A stretch of 64,000 nucleotides of DNA from Flavobacteriaceae bacterium UJ101 (GTDB lineage Bacteria; Bacteroidota; Bacteroidia; Flavobacteriales; UJ101): NCBI GenBank assembly GCA_001880285.1, contig CP016269.1:930001-994000 (forward strand), read 5' to 3'. Of the stretch, positions 1-14,828 are shown in pieces. A program made the position numbers and the translations under genes. Within the stretch, counting starts at the first letter, position 1. Every line of letters begins with the position of its first letter. The notes beneath the pieces were generated by a model, which did no database searches, was not told where the DNA came from, and saw only the letters and a list, made by a program, of their open reading frames with translations.

Positions 1-2706
1 ACAGGTGCTGTTTCACAAATTAAAATTGATGAAGTTTCACAGCCTGTATCCAATCCTACTCAATTATTATATGGGCAAGCATCAGGGGTAAACTTAGTTC
101 AAAATAGTGGTGAACCAGGTAGTAACTCAACTATTAATATTCGTGGGGCAGGAATTGGAAGTACTCCTCCTCTCATTGTGGTAGATGGTATGATTGTCGA
201 TTCATTTGATGAAGTTTCACCTTCTGACATAGAAACCTTTACTATTTTAAAAGATGCTGCTTCAGCTTCTATTTATGGATCTCAAGCTGCAAATGGTGTA
301 ATACTTATTACAACTAAATCAGGTAAAACAGGTTCCATGAAAATTAACATAAATAGTTCTACTGGGTATACCACACCTACAACATTACCCGATATGTTAA
401 GAAGCACAGATTATATGAATGCCATGAACGAACGTGAAATTTACGGTTTCGGGCAAGACCCTAATTCTATATACAGTGAAGAAGTTATACAAGCTTACCA
501 AAATGGATCATTAGATAAAAATTATTATGGAGATACTGAATGGTTAGATGAATTATTCGGAACAGGTGCTTTTTCAGATCAATATTTATCAATTAGAGGA
601 GGCAGTGAAAAAAGCAGGTATTTATTCTCCGCTCGATATAATAAACAAGAAGGGACACTAAAACATAATTCCGAACTGGATTCTTATCAAGTAAGAGCCA
701 AGATGGAATTTGATATGACCGATTGGTTAACTCTAGGAACCAATATTACAGGAAATCAACGAGAAAGTATTTCTCCTAGACAAAGTATTGAAGATATCGT
801 TCGAACTGCTATGCAAGCTAACCCATTACGTCCTGTTTATTATACAAATGGTGATTACAATGCAGTAGGAGCAACAGGCGTAGATGCTTTAAATTCTTTA
901 GAAGATCCATCTTTAAGTCCTGTATACCGTTCTATTGACGGAAGAATTGAACGTGATCGTTTCCGATTAAACTCTCAATTTTATTTAAAAGTCAAATTAT
1001 TAGAAGGCTTAACCTATGAACCTACCTTTAATTATAAATACAGTAATACAAATGTTCAACGTTTAACACCTACTTATACGTTATATGATGGTCCTGACAG
1101 AGCAAATATTGCTTTGCAAAGAACTGAAAACACATTATTTAGAAATGCAATTCTTCAAAAGGACTTCCAAATTGATAACTTATTACGTTATAAAAGAAAC
1201 TTAGGAGAAAACCATAAAATAGGTGGTTTTATAGGACATCAATTGATTGTTGAACATGATGAAGGAACATTCAATACTACTGTTGAAAATCTACCAAGTG
1301 ATGGATTATCTGGCTTAGGAAATGGATCATTACCTATAACAACTGGGCAAGCAGATTCTGAATTTAGAATGCAATCTTTTTTTGGTCGTTTGGAATATTC
1401 CTTCAAAAACAAATACTTATTTGAAGCTAATATGAGAGTTGACGAAGCTTCTGTTTTTCCAGAATCAGATCGTCAAGCCTTCTTCCCTTCTTTTTCTGCA
1501 GGATGGAAAATCTCTGAAGAATCTTTCATGAATCAATTTAAAAACCTTAATCTATTAAAATTAAGAGGTAGTTGGGGACAATTAGGAAACACGAATAATT
1601 TAAGACAAATCTCAGAAGCACCTTATTTACAGACTTATAATATTACTGACGGTTATATCTTAGGAGATGATGTACTAAATACAGGTATTACACCAGGACG
1701 TCTAGCTGAAGATTTAACTTGGGAAACTTCTGAAAGTTTGGATTTTGGTATTGATTTAAGAATGTGGAATGCCCTATCTATAACTGCTGATTGGTATAAG
1801 CGTGATACATATGACATTATTCAATTAGATAATACTCCTGATTTAGCAGGAACATTACCAGCCTTTATCAACTCTGGAGATGTACGCAACACAGGATTTG
1901 AATTTGCTATCGATTATAACAATAATCATAATGCTTTTAAATATAACATAGGAGTTAATTTTAATATTAATGAGAATGAAATCACTTCACTTCCTGAAGG
2001 AGACTATTTTACCGTTGACACCAGCACCCTTCGTATTATTAATCAAGTAGGACAACCTGTTGGATCATATTACGGGTATATTTTCGATGGAATCTATCAA
2101 TCACAAGAAGAAATTGACAATGATCCTGCGGCTTATAACGGAGCTTTACCAGGATGGAAAAAATATAGAGATATTAGTGGCCCAGACGGAACTCCCGATG
2201 GTGTAATTGATGAAAATGACCGAACCATTATTGGAGATTCACAACCTGATTTCACTTACGGAATTAATGCAGGAGCTAGCTTCAAAGGATTTGATTTCAT
2301 GGTTACATTTAATGGTGTTCAAGGTGTTGATCGATTAAGACCTCAAAATGGTTATGATACTGTTCAAGGGAACCTAACTACCGATTGGTTAGATCGTTGG
2401 TCTCCAACAAACCCTAGTAACGAATTACCTGTAATTGGTAGTGAAAGAACCAATTTTTCCTCTTGGAATATTGTGGATGGATCTTACTTAAGATTAAAAG
2501 TTGCTGAATTTGGTTATACCTTACCTAGTTCTTTAACAGATAAATGGAGTATTGATAAATTAAGGTTCTTTGTTAGTGGTACAAACCTACTAACTTTCAC
2601 CAATTTCACAGATGGTTTTGACCCTGAAAAATTTGGTAACAATTGGCGTAATGAAAACTATCCATTAAACAAAACTTTTGTAATGGGGTTAAATCTTCAA
2701 TTTTAA
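1..2706 (+). CDS. SusC/RagA-type TonB-dependent outer-membrane receptor (5' end cut by window)
   Basis: Outer-membrane channel that imports oligosaccharides with the lid protein encoded next. The reading frame is open from base 1, so the true start lies before the window; the GTG at 178 is internal. The visible part begins in the plug domain (QLLYGQASGVN, then INIRGAG and VVDGM) and includes the usual SusC stretch ILKDAASASIYGSQAANGV. The rest is a long beta-barrel with repeated aromatic strands and a C-terminal strand ending NLQF. About 900 residues are visible, so the missing part should be the signal peptide, the carboxypeptidase-like regulatory domain and the TonB box. The SusD gene follows after 11 bp. 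The SusC family call is secure. A sulfated galactan substrate is inferred from the downstream enzymes. Confidence 0.95.
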   Translation, partial: TGAVSQIKIDEVSQPVSNPTQLLYGQASGVNLVQNSGEPGSNSTINIRGAGIGSTPPLIVVDGMIVDSFDEVSPSDIETFTILKDAASASIYGSQAANGVILITTKSGKTGSMKININSSTGYTTPTTLPDMLRSTDYMNAMNEREIYGFGQDPNSIYSEEVIQAYQNGSLDKNYYGDTEWLDELFGTGAFSDQYLSIRGGSEKSRYLFSARYNKQEGTLKHNSELDSYQVRAKMEFDMTDWLTLGTNITGNQRESISPRQSIEDIVRTAMQANPLRPVYYTNGDYNAVGATGVDALNSLEDPSLSPVYRSIDGRIERDRFRLNSQFYLKVKLLEGLTYEPTFNYKYSNTNVQRLTPTYTLYDGPDRANIALQRTENTLFRNAILQKDFQIDNLLRYKRNLGENHKIGGFIGHQLIVEHDEGTFNTTVENLPSDGLSGLGNGSLPITTGQADSEFRMQSFFGRLEYSFKNKYLFEANMRVDEASVFPESDRQAFFPSFSAGWKISEESFMNQFKNLNLLKLRGSWGQLGNTNNLRQISEAPYLQTYNITDGYILGDDVLNTGITPGRLAEDLTWETSESLDFGIDLRMWNALSITADWYKRDTYDIIQLDNTPDLAGTLPAFINSGDVRNTGFEFAIDYNNNHNAFKYNIGVNFNINENEITSLPEGDYFTVDTSTLRIINQVGQPVGSYYGYIFDGIYQSQEEIDNDPAAYNGALPGWKKYRDISGPDGTPDGVIDENDRTIIGDSQPDFTYGINAGASFKGFDFMVTFNGVQGVDRLRPQNGYDTVQGNLTTDWLDRWSPTNPSNELPVIGSERTNFSSWNIVDGSYLRLKVAEFGYTLPSSLTDKWSIDKLRFFVSGTNLLTFTNFTDGFDPEKFGNNWRNENYPLNKTFVMGLNLQF

Positions 2707-2717
2707 AAAACAAGATC

Positions 2718-4310
2718 ATGAAAAAAACAAAATATAATTTTTTATGTTTAGTCCTATTCACAACAATTTTATCAAATTGTTCAGATGACTACATCACCGT
2801 TATACCAGAAGATAGTTTAACATCAGGATCCTTATGGCAAACAAAAAATGATGCTGACTTAGTCTTAACTGGTTGTTATAATGGTTTACAGCAAGACTAC
2901 TTATATGCAGAGCGTAATCAAAACGATGCTGCCCTAAGAGAACGAGAATGTTTTACAGACAACTCTATGAATGGTTATTTGTATCAACGCTTCAATAATA
3001 TTAAAAATGGTACCTTAACAACTGCTGATGAAATTCCCATTTCAAGACCATGGAATGCTTTATATAATGCTATTAGAAGAGCAAATGATTTGATTACCAA
3101 TATTGATCAAATCCCTGATACTGAATTATCACAAGAGCAAAAAGAGATTTATTCAGCTCAAGCAAAAGTAATTCGTGCTTTAATGTATTACGAATTAACT
3201 ACCGGATGGGATGATGTCCCTCTGATTTTAACACCTATTACAAGTGCAGAAGCAAAAGCAATGGTAAAAAACACAGCATTAGAAGTATACAATCAAATCG
3301 TTTTAGATTTAGAAGACGCTGCTAATGTATTACCTGATAGCTGGGGAGGAGATGAATATGGAAAAATGACAAAAGGAGCTGCTAACGCTTTACTTTCAAG
3401 AGTTCATTTATTCTTTTATGGATATCACGGTGTAAGTGATGCTTTACAAAAAGCTGCCGATGCTTCAAATGAAGTAATAAATAGTGGACAATATAGTTTA
3501 TTTAATGATTATGGTAGTTTATTTACAGTTGCCAATGAAACAAGCCCTGAAATTATAATGTCGGTTCGTTTTACTGCTGATATTGGAGGTACTAACGGAG
3601 AAGGTTTTTCACATTCCTTTAATGGAATGCCTCAAAATAACAACCAACCTTTACCTAACTTAGTAAATGATTACTATTGTACTGATGGACTCCCTATAAA
3701 TGAATCACCTCTTTATGATGCAAATAATGAAGAAGAAAATAGAGATCCTCGATGGGATGCATCCATTGTTTACAATGGAGAAAAATGGTTAGAAAACAGA
3801 AACCCTTTCAATGCAAGACCAGCGGGTAGAAGAACAGGTTATGCTATCGATAAATACATCATCAATAATAATGCTGATATACAAGCTAATAATGGTGGGC
3901 AAGATTGGTATTTAATTCGTTATGCAGATGTTTTATTAATGAGAGCTGAAGCTTTAATCGAGCAAGGAAATACAGGAACTGAAGTATATGATTTAATCAA
4001 CCAAGTTCGTCAACGTGTAAACATGCCAATTATTGAAGATGTTGAAGGAAGTGGATTATCTCAAACTGAATTACGAGATATCGTACGTCATGAACGTCGC
4101 GTTGAGTTAGCATTTGAAGGAACTCGTTTTAGTGATGTAAAACGTTGGAATATAATGGAACAGGCTTATCTTGACAGTGCTGATGACCAAAAATTTAATG
4201 GAAACAGTCCTATTATTCCTGTTGTATTTCAAGGACAACGCAGTATTGTTCTTCCTATTCCACAAACAGAAATAGATAAAACCAATATGACACAAAACCC
4301 CGCATGGTAA
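2718..4310 (+). CDS. SusD/RagB-family glycan-binding lipoprotein
   Basis: Surface lipoprotein that caps the SusC channel and binds glycan. The 530-residue product starts with a lipoprotein signal ending LSNC, with the acylated cysteine at residue 21. It shows the SusD pattern: an early TPR-like region (RPWNALYNAIRRANDLI, AQAKVIRALMYYEL) and a late conserved stretch (WYLIRYADVLLMRAEALIE, then RHERRVELAFEGTRFSDVKRW). It ends in the family-typical PIPQTEIDKTNMTQNPAW. It lies 11 bp after susC and is surely co-transcribed. A small hairpin follows the stop codon and may lower readthrough into the enzyme genes. The substrate cannot be read from the sequence. Confidence 0.96.
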   Translation: MKKTKYNFLCLVLFTTILSNCSDDYITVIPEDSLTSGSLWQTKNDADLVLTGCYNGLQQDYLYAERNQNDAALRERECFTDNSMNGYLYQRFNNIKNGTLTTADEIPISRPWNALYNAIRRANDLITNIDQIPDTELSQEQKEIYSAQAKVIRALMYYELTTGWDDVPLILTPITSAEAKAMVKNTALEVYNQIVLDLEDAANVLPDSWGGDEYGKMTKGAANALLSRVHLFFYGYHGVSDALQKAADASNEVINSGQYSLFNDYGSLFTVANETSPEIIMSVRFTADIGGTNGEGFSHSFNGMPQNNNQPLPNLVNDYYCTDGLPINESPLYDANNEEENRDPRWDASIVYNGEKWLENRNPFNARPAGRRTGYAIDKYIINNNADIQANNGGQDWYLIRYADVLLMRAEALIEQGNTGTEVYDLINQVRQRVNMPIIEDVEGSGLSQTELRDIVRHERRVELAFEGTRFSDVKRWNIMEQAYLDSADDQKFNGNSPIIPVVFQGQRSIVLPIPQTEIDKTNMTQNPAW

Positions 4311-4318
4311 AATACTAT

Positions 4319-4339
4319 ACCTCCTCTTTTAGAGGAGGT
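4319..4339 (+). terminator. Intrinsic terminator or attenuator after susD
   Basis: A 9-bp perfect stem (ACCTCCTCT/AGAGGAGGT) with a TTT loop is followed by only a short T stretch. It lies 8 bp after the susD stop and 29 bp before the GH2 start. No TAnnTTTG promoter is visible in between, so it probably reduces transcription into the enzyme genes without blocking it. Confidence 0.6.
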
Positions 4340-4350
4340 TTTCATCTTAA

Positions 4351-8903
<4,553 letters not shown>

Positions 8904-8906
8904 ACC

Positions 8907-10475
8907 ATGAAATTATTTTATATCCATACATACTTTAAAACTTTTCTCATTACACTTTTAAGTAGTTCGTTTTCTGTAGCTTCATATGCTATAGAAAAGC
9001 CTAAAAAACCCAATGTAGTCTTCATTATTTTAGATGACATGAATGACTATGTTGGGTTTCTAAAAGGCCATCCACAAACCCAAACACCTAATTTGGACCG
9101 TTTAGCAAATCGAGCTATTGTATTTGAAAATGCTTATGCAACAGTACCTGTTTGTGCACCTTCTAGAGCCAGTTTATTTACAGGTATTTACCCTTTTCAT
9201 TCTAATGTTTATGGTTTTAACCCTTGGTATAAAAATGAAACTTTAAAAAACTCTAAAACTTTAATAGAGTATTTTTCCGAAAATGGTTATAAAACCTATG
9301 GAGCAGGAAAAATAATGCATCATAAATTAAAAAGTATTTGGAATGAGTTTGGTCCAGGCCCCGATTATGGTCCTGTTTGGTATGATGGTGAAAAAACAGT
9401 TGCGCACCCATCCGTTCCAATACCTTTTCATGATATTGGACCTATTGATGGTTCTTATGCTCCTATGACCCAAAAAGGAACAAATCATGACTCTGATCAT
9501 TTCATTGGCTGGTACAGTAAACGCTATAAAAAGCCTTTTGTTTATCATTCGGATAATAATCGAGATGAATTACCTGATGAACTCACCGCTAACTGGGGTG
9601 TCCAAGAACTTCAAAAACTTGATAAGCAAAAACAACCTTTCTTTATGGCTCTAGGCATGCTAAAGCCACATACACCACTTCATGTTCCTGAAAAATACTT
9701 TAAAATGCATCCTTTGAAAAATATTCAACTACCCGATTTTATAGCAAACGATATTGATGACACACATTATAAAGATAACTTTTCAAATGAAATGAAAGGA
9801 CCAAGATACTATCGTTTAATTAAAGAGGCTTATAAAAAAGATAACGAAGGTATAAAACGTTTCATACAAGCCTATTTAGCTTGTATTTCATTTGTAGATG
9901 AACAAATAGGAAAAGTAATCAATCAAATTGAGAATTCTTCTTTAAAAGAAAATACCATTATTGTATTAACGAGTGATCATGGATTCAATATGGGACATAA
10001 AAACTATCTTTTCAAAAATGCTTTGTGGGAAAAAAGTACACGTGTTCCTTTACTTATATATGACCCTTCATCAAAGCATCGAATAATAAAAGATCCTGTT
10101 TCTTTAATTGATTTATATCCCACTTTAAAGAATCTATGTCATCTCTCAGGAGACACAAAAAAGAACAGCCAAGGAGCCGATTTAGATGGCAAAGACCTTA
10201 CTCCTTATATTATCAAAAGAAAACTATATCAAAAAGATACACCTTTTGCATTATCCCTTATTAAAACAGAAGGAAATTCATCTAAAAAAGAAGACCAACA
10301 TTATTCTATTCGAACTAAAAAATGGCGGTATATTTTATATAGCAATGGAGATGAAGAGCTTTACAAGCACCACAATCAAGATAGGCGAGAGACAAAGAAT
10401 TTAGCTTATTCCACCTCATATCAGAAGAAGAAAAAACAATTAAAGGAACTATTATTAACCTCAATTAACCCTTAA
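8907..10475 (+). CDS. Secreted S1 sulfatase 2 (iduronate-2-sulfatase-like)
   Basis: Type I sulfatase of 522 residues with an N-terminal hydrophobic signal (about residues 10-28). The catalytic motif is C83-A-P-S-R. Metal-binding aspartates lie in FIILDDMNDY and LTSDHGFNMG. The DDMNDYVG start and the HGFNMGHKN stretch are characteristic of the iduronate-2-sulfatase-like branch, which also contains many enzymes acting on algal glycans. It follows the previous sulfatase after 3 bp. Its type differs from the five others here, which suggests it removes a sulfate at another position. The substrate is inferred, not seen. Confidence 0.92.
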   Translation: MKLFYIHTYFKTFLITLLSSSFSVASYAIEKPKKPNVVFIILDDMNDYVGFLKGHPQTQTPNLDRLANRAIVFENAYATVPVCAPSRASLFTGIYPFHSNVYGFNPWYKNETLKNSKTLIEYFSENGYKTYGAGKIMHHKLKSIWNEFGPGPDYGPVWYDGEKTVAHPSVPIPFHDIGPIDGSYAPMTQKGTNHDSDHFIGWYSKRYKKPFVYHSDNNRDELPDELTANWGVQELQKLDKQKQPFFMALGMLKPHTPLHVPEKYFKMHPLKNIQLPDFIANDIDDTHYKDNFSNEMKGPRYYRLIKEAYKKDNEGIKRFIQAYLACISFVDEQIGKVINQIENSSLKENTIIVLTSDHGFNMGHKNYLFKNALWEKSTRVPLLIYDPSSKHRIIKDPVSLIDLYPTLKNLCHLSGDTKKNSQGADLDGKDLTPYIIKRKLYQKDTPFALSLIKTEGNSSKKEDQHYSIRTKKWRYILYSNGDEELYKHHNQDRRETKNLAYSTSYQKKKKQLKELLLTSINP

Positions 10476-10485
10476 AAACTTATTT

Positions 10486-11919
10486 ATGAAACATTATATT
10501 GTATTCGTAAGCTTTTTAGTACTATTGTTAAGCTGTAAAAATAAACAACCCATTTCTAAATCAACAGATTCAGATATAAAAAATACAGAAAAACCTAATA
10601 TCATTATTATTTTGACAGACGATCAAGGATATGCTGATGTAGGATTCAATGGTTGCAAAGATATTCCTACACCCAATATTGATCGAATAGCAAATCAAGG
10701 AGTAAAATTCACTAACGGTTATGTTACGTATCCTGTCTGTGGACCAAGTCGAGCTGGACTAATCACGGGTCGTTATCAATCACGCTTTGGGTTTGGGCGA
10801 AATCCTATATGCGATCCTGACGAACCTACTTTTGGGCTACCATTAAGTGAAAAAACCTTAGCAACTGTCTTAAAATCGAATGGTTATACCAATATAGCTT
10901 TAGGGAAATGGCATCTAGGAACTCATGAAACATTACATCCTTTAAAAAGAGGGTTTGATGAGTTTTTTGGTTTTTTAAGTGGTGGACATCAATATTTCCC
11001 TGAATTATGGACATTAAATGATATCTCTGAAATACAATCTCAATTTGATGGATACAATACCAAACTCTTGAAAAACAATACACGAGTTGATGAAAAAGAA
11101 TATTTAACCGATGCTTTATCACGACAAGCTGTAACCTATATTAAAGAAAATAAAGAGAACCCATTCTTTATGTATTTAGCTTACAATGCACCACACACAC
11201 CTATGCAGGCTACTAAAAAATACTTAGACCGATTTCCTAATATCAAAGACTCCAAACGCAAAACCTATGCTGCTATGGTAAGTGCTGTTGATGATGGAGT
11301 AGGAATCATTTTAGATGAATTAAACAAACTAAATCTTGAAGAAAATACATTAGTATTCTTTTTATCAGATAATGGTGGACCTGAACAACACAACGCCTCT
11401 GACAATGGTCAATTAAGAGGAGGAAAAAGTGACCTTTTCGAAGGAGGCATACGGGTTCCTTTTGCTTTACAATGGAAAGGTCACATTCCTTCTGGAACTA
11501 TCTATGATAAGCCTATTAGTTCTCTCGATATTTTTGCTACAGCTGTAGAAGTTTCTCACACCAATATTTCCAATAACAAAAAATTAGACGGCGTAAATCT
11601 AATCCCTTTTATTACTCATAAAAAAGAAGGTGTTCCTCATGATTATTTATTTTGGAGAAAATTTGATTCTCAACAATACGCTGTTCGAAATGGAAATACC
11701 GACTCAAAAATGATCATTTCTAAAAAAACAAATGGATTGTATCATTTGCATGAGGATATTGGAGAACAAAATAATCTTAAAGATGAAAAATCATCTGAGT
11801 ATGAAACGCTAAACAATTTACGTACAGAATGGGAAAAAGGACTTATTCCTCCCATTTTCAAACCATTAAAACAACACAAACAACATTTTGAAGAACGAAA
11901 CAAAAAATTAAACAACTAA
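10486..11919 (+). CDS. Lipoprotein S1 sulfatase 3
   Basis: Type I sulfatase of 477 residues with a lipoprotein signal (LLLSC, acylated Cys17) and a short polar linker, so it is anchored in a membrane. The catalytic motif is C85-G-P-S-R. Metal-binding motifs are ILTDDQGYADVGF and LSDNGGPEQHN, with the GKWHLG motif between them. The HTPMQAT segment and the GKSDLFEGGIRVPF region fit the arylsulfatase A/GalNAc-sulfatase branch. It starts 10 bp after the previous gene. The lipid anchor, shared with three other sulfatases here, suggests action at the cell surface or periplasmic face of the outer membrane. Confidence 0.92.
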   Translation: MKHYIVFVSFLVLLLSCKNKQPISKSTDSDIKNTEKPNIIIILTDDQGYADVGFNGCKDIPTPNIDRIANQGVKFTNGYVTYPVCGPSRAGLITGRYQSRFGFGRNPICDPDEPTFGLPLSEKTLATVLKSNGYTNIALGKWHLGTHETLHPLKRGFDEFFGFLSGGHQYFPELWTLNDISEIQSQFDGYNTKLLKNNTRVDEKEYLTDALSRQAVTYIKENKENPFFMYLAYNAPHTPMQATKKYLDRFPNIKDSKRKTYAAMVSAVDDGVGIILDELNKLNLEENTLVFFLSDNGGPEQHNASDNGQLRGGKSDLFEGGIRVPFALQWKGHIPSGTIYDKPISSLDIFATAVEVSHTNISNNKKLDGVNLIPFITHKKEGVPHDYLFWRKFDSQQYAVRNGNTDSKMIISKKTNGLYHLHEDIGEQNNLKDEKSSEYETLNNLRTEWEKGLIPPIFKPLKQHKQHFEERNKKLNN

Positions 11920-11923
11920 AACC

Positions 11924-13363
11924 ATGAAACAGCTTATTTTCTCCATATTCCTTTTCTTTTGCATATTTAGCTGTAAAAATAATCACCCTAATCCTAAGGT
12001 TAACATAGAAAAACCTAATATTATTTACATCTTAGCAGACGATTTAGGGTATGGAGATTTAAGTTCTTATGGACAAAAAAGATTTACAACTCCTAACATA
12101 GACCAATTAGCAAAAGAAGGTAAAATCTTCACACGTCATTATGCAGGATCTACAGTTTGTGCCCCTTCCCGATCTAGTTTATTAACTGGCTTACATACAG
12201 GTCATACTCCCGTCCGAGGAAATAAGCGACATGATCCAGAAGGGCAATGGCCTATGCCAAATGATACTTTTACCTTAGCTGAATTACTTAAAGAAAATGG
12301 TTATAAAACTGGTGTTTTTGGTAAATGGGGGCTAGGTTATCCTAATTCAGAAGGAGATCCCTTAAAACAAGGATTCGATGAATTCTACGGATACAATTGC
12401 CAACGTCTTGCACATCATTATTACCCAAGATATCTTTGGAAAAACAATACAATTGATTCTTTACCTGAAAATTCAGGAAAGAACAAAGGATCCTATGCAC
12501 CCAATCGCATTCATAAAGAAGCCATGACTTTTCTAGAAAAGAATAAAGACAATCCTTTTTTTCTTTACTATGCAGCTGTAGTTCCTCATGCTGAATTAGC
12601 AGTACCAGAACCCTATTTAAATAAATTTAAAGGAAAATTAGGAAAAGAAAAGCCTTATAAAGGTTATGATGACGGTCCTCGATATCGTGAAGGGCCATTT
12701 GAATCCCAAAAAGAACCTCATGCAACCTTTGCTGGAATGATTACCCATTTAGATGATCGAATTGGAGAAATTATGAGAAAAGTAAAAGAATTAGGTATTG
12801 AAGAAAACACCATCATTGTTTTTACTTCAGATAATGGTCCACATATCGAAGCAGGAAGTGATGTAAATTATTTTAACAGTAATGGAAATCTTCGAGGTGT
12901 AAAACGTGATTTATATGAAGGTGGAATTCGTGTTCCTATGATTATCAAATGGAAAGATCATATTAAAGAAAATTCAAAAACAGATCATGTTTCTGCTTTT
13001 TGGGATGTTATGCCTACCGTTGCTGACATTTTAAATATAGAATTAAAAACACCTACAGATGGACTCTCTTTTTTACCCACACTTTTCAATCAGAAACAAC
13101 CTCAACATGATTATTTATATTGGGAATTTCATGAAAAAGGAGGACGTGTAGCACTTCTAAAAGATGATTGGAAACTGATCAAATATGATATAAATAAAAC
13201 CCCTCAGAAAGAATTTGAACTTTACAATTTAAAAGAAGACCCTTCTGAACAAAACGATTTGGCAGCAAAACATCCTCAAATTGTAGATAAATTAAGTACT
13301 TTGCTCCTCAATGCTCGAGAAGAATCAGACGTTTTTAAATTTAAAAAAAACATTAAGCCATGA
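11924..13363 (+). CDS. Lipoprotein S1 sulfatase 4 (arylsulfatase A-like)
   Basis: Type I sulfatase of 479 residues. The lipoprotein signal ends IFSC with Cys17. The catalytic motif is C79-A-P-S-R, preceded by ILADDLGYGDLSSYG and followed by SLLTGLHTGHTPVRGN, a run common in arylsulfatase A-like enzymes. The late metal-binding motif is FTSDNGPH. The central motif reads GKWGLG, where most relatives have GKWHLG, so the usual histidine is replaced by glycine. This is itself a known variant in one branch and need not mean loss of activity. It starts 4 bp after the previous gene and overlaps the next by 4 bp. Confidence 0.92.
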   Translation: MKQLIFSIFLFFCIFSCKNNHPNPKVNIEKPNIIYILADDLGYGDLSSYGQKRFTTPNIDQLAKEGKIFTRHYAGSTVCAPSRSSLLTGLHTGHTPVRGNKRHDPEGQWPMPNDTFTLAELLKENGYKTGVFGKWGLGYPNSEGDPLKQGFDEFYGYNCQRLAHHYYPRYLWKNNTIDSLPENSGKNKGSYAPNRIHKEAMTFLEKNKDNPFFLYYAAVVPHAELAVPEPYLNKFKGKLGKEKPYKGYDDGPRYREGPFESQKEPHATFAGMITHLDDRIGEIMRKVKELGIEENTIIVFTSDNGPHIEAGSDVNYFNSNGNLRGVKRDLYEGGIRVPMIIKWKDHIKENSKTDHVSAFWDVMPTVADILNIELKTPTDGLSFLPTLFNQKQPQHDYLYWEFHEKGGRVALLKDDWKLIKYDINKTPQKEFELYNLKEDPSEQNDLAAKHPQIVDKLSTLLLNAREESDVFKFKKNIKP

Positions 13364-14814
13364 TGAAGAATCTTCTTACATACAATCTATTTTTATGGAT
13401 TTTTTTATGCTGCTCTTCATGTTCTTCTAAAAAAGATGAAACAACTCAAAAAAAACATCCCAATATTCTATGGATTGTTTCTGATGATTTAGGAACTGAT
13501 TTAGGCTGTTATGGTAATTCCCTTGTCAAAACACCTCACTTAGATCAATTAGCAAAGCAAAGTATTCTTTTTACCAATATGCATTCTGTTACCGCAGTTT
13601 GTTCCCCAAACAGATCCTCTTTAATCACAGGAGTTTACCCAACAAGTATCGATTGTCATCAACATCGAACACAATTTAAAAAACCACTTCCTGACAGCAT
13701 AAGACCAATTACTGATTATCTAAAAAAAGCAGGTTATTTTGTAAGTAATGGAGATTCAAAAAATAAATCAAAAAAAGGAAAAACCGATTATAACTTTATT
13801 CATAATTCTGATTCTTTATTTGATGGCACTCATTGGAGTCAACGAAAAAAAGGACAACCCTTTTTTGCTCAAATTCAAATCTATAATCCTCATCGTCCTT
13901 TTAAACGTGATACTTTAAATCCTATCAATCCTGACTTTATACAACTTCCTCCCTATTACCCTAATCACAAACTAGCTCAAAAAGATTGGGCATATTATCT
14001 TGAATCTGTTCAATTAGTAGATCGAGAAGTTGGAAAAATTTTGAAAGATTTAGAAAATGATGGATTATTGGATAATACTATTATCTTTTTCTTCGGAGAT
14101 CAAGGAAGGCCTCATCTAAGGAGTAAACAATTTTTATACGATGGAGGAATCAATACCCCCTTATTAATAAAAGGGATTAAAAATAAAAAAGGAATTGTAG
14201 ATACTCAATTGGTAAGTACTGTTGATATTCCTGCTATGACATTAGCATTGGCTAATATTTCTATCCCAAATTATATTGCTGGACTTAATATTCTAGATTC
14301 TACTCTATCTAGAAATCATATTTTTTCTATGCGTGATCGTCGAGATGAAACTGTCGATAGAATTCGAGCTATCCGAACACAAAACTTTAAATACATCAAA
14401 AATTATTATCCCAACAGACCTTATACACAACCCAATGTTTATAAAAAATTTCAATATCCAATGTTAACCTTAATGCGTGTTTTGAGTAAACAAAAGCTTT
14501 TAACTCCTGAACAAGCACAATTTTTAGCAACAAATCGTCCTAAGGAAGAATTATATGATTTAAAAAACGATCCTTTTGAATTGTATAACCTTGCCGAAAT
14601 TTCTCAATTTCAAACCCAAAAAGATGAATTAGACTCCCTATTAAAATATTACGTTAAGAAGTACGATCAAGGAGTCTATCCTGAACCTAAATCTGAAACG
14701 GATTATGCTTCTAAAATTATGCAAGAACGTTGGATTAAACGAATGAAAAAAAGAGGACTTTCTCCTAATATCACAGATGAAGAATACCTTGAATATTTTG
14801 AAAAGAATTATTAA
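13360..14814 (+). CDS. Lipoprotein S1 sulfatase 5 (sulfamidase-like branch)
   Basis: Type I sulfatase of 484 residues with a lipoprotein signal (LCCSSC, probable acylated Cys21). The catalytic motif is C81-S-P-N-R, in which the usual fourth-position serine is asparagine; this still fits the general C-x-P-x-R formylglycine motif. The metal-binding motifs are IVSDDLGTDLGCYG and FFFGDQGRPHL. The DLGCYGN start and the NPHRPF segment resemble the N-sulfoglucosamine sulfohydrolase-like branch. The start overlaps the previous stop (ATGATG, two adjacent candidate starts). galM follows after 14 bp. Specificity is unknown. Confidence 0.9.
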   Translation: MMKNLLTYNLFLWIFLCCSSCSSKKDETTQKKHPNILWIVSDDLGTDLGCYGNSLVKTPHLDQLAKQSILFTNMHSVTAVCSPNRSSLITGVYPTSIDCHQHRTQFKKPLPDSIRPITDYLKKAGYFVSNGDSKNKSKKGKTDYNFIHNSDSLFDGTHWSQRKKGQPFFAQIQIYNPHRPFKRDTLNPINPDFIQLPPYYPNHKLAQKDWAYYLESVQLVDREVGKILKDLENDGLLDNTIIFFFGDQGRPHLRSKQFLYDGGINTPLLIKGIKNKKGIVDTQLVSTVDIPAMTLALANISIPNYIAGLNILDSTLSRNHIFSMRDRRDETVDRIRAIRTQNFKYIKNYYPNRPYTQPNVYKKFQYPMLTLMRVLSKQKLLTPEQAQFLATNRPKEELYDLKNDPFELYNLAEISQFQTQKDELDSLLKYYVKKYDQGVYPEPKSETDYASKIMQERWIKRMKKRGLSPNITDEEYLEYFEKNY

Positions 14815-14828
14815 AATTTGCTTTTTAT

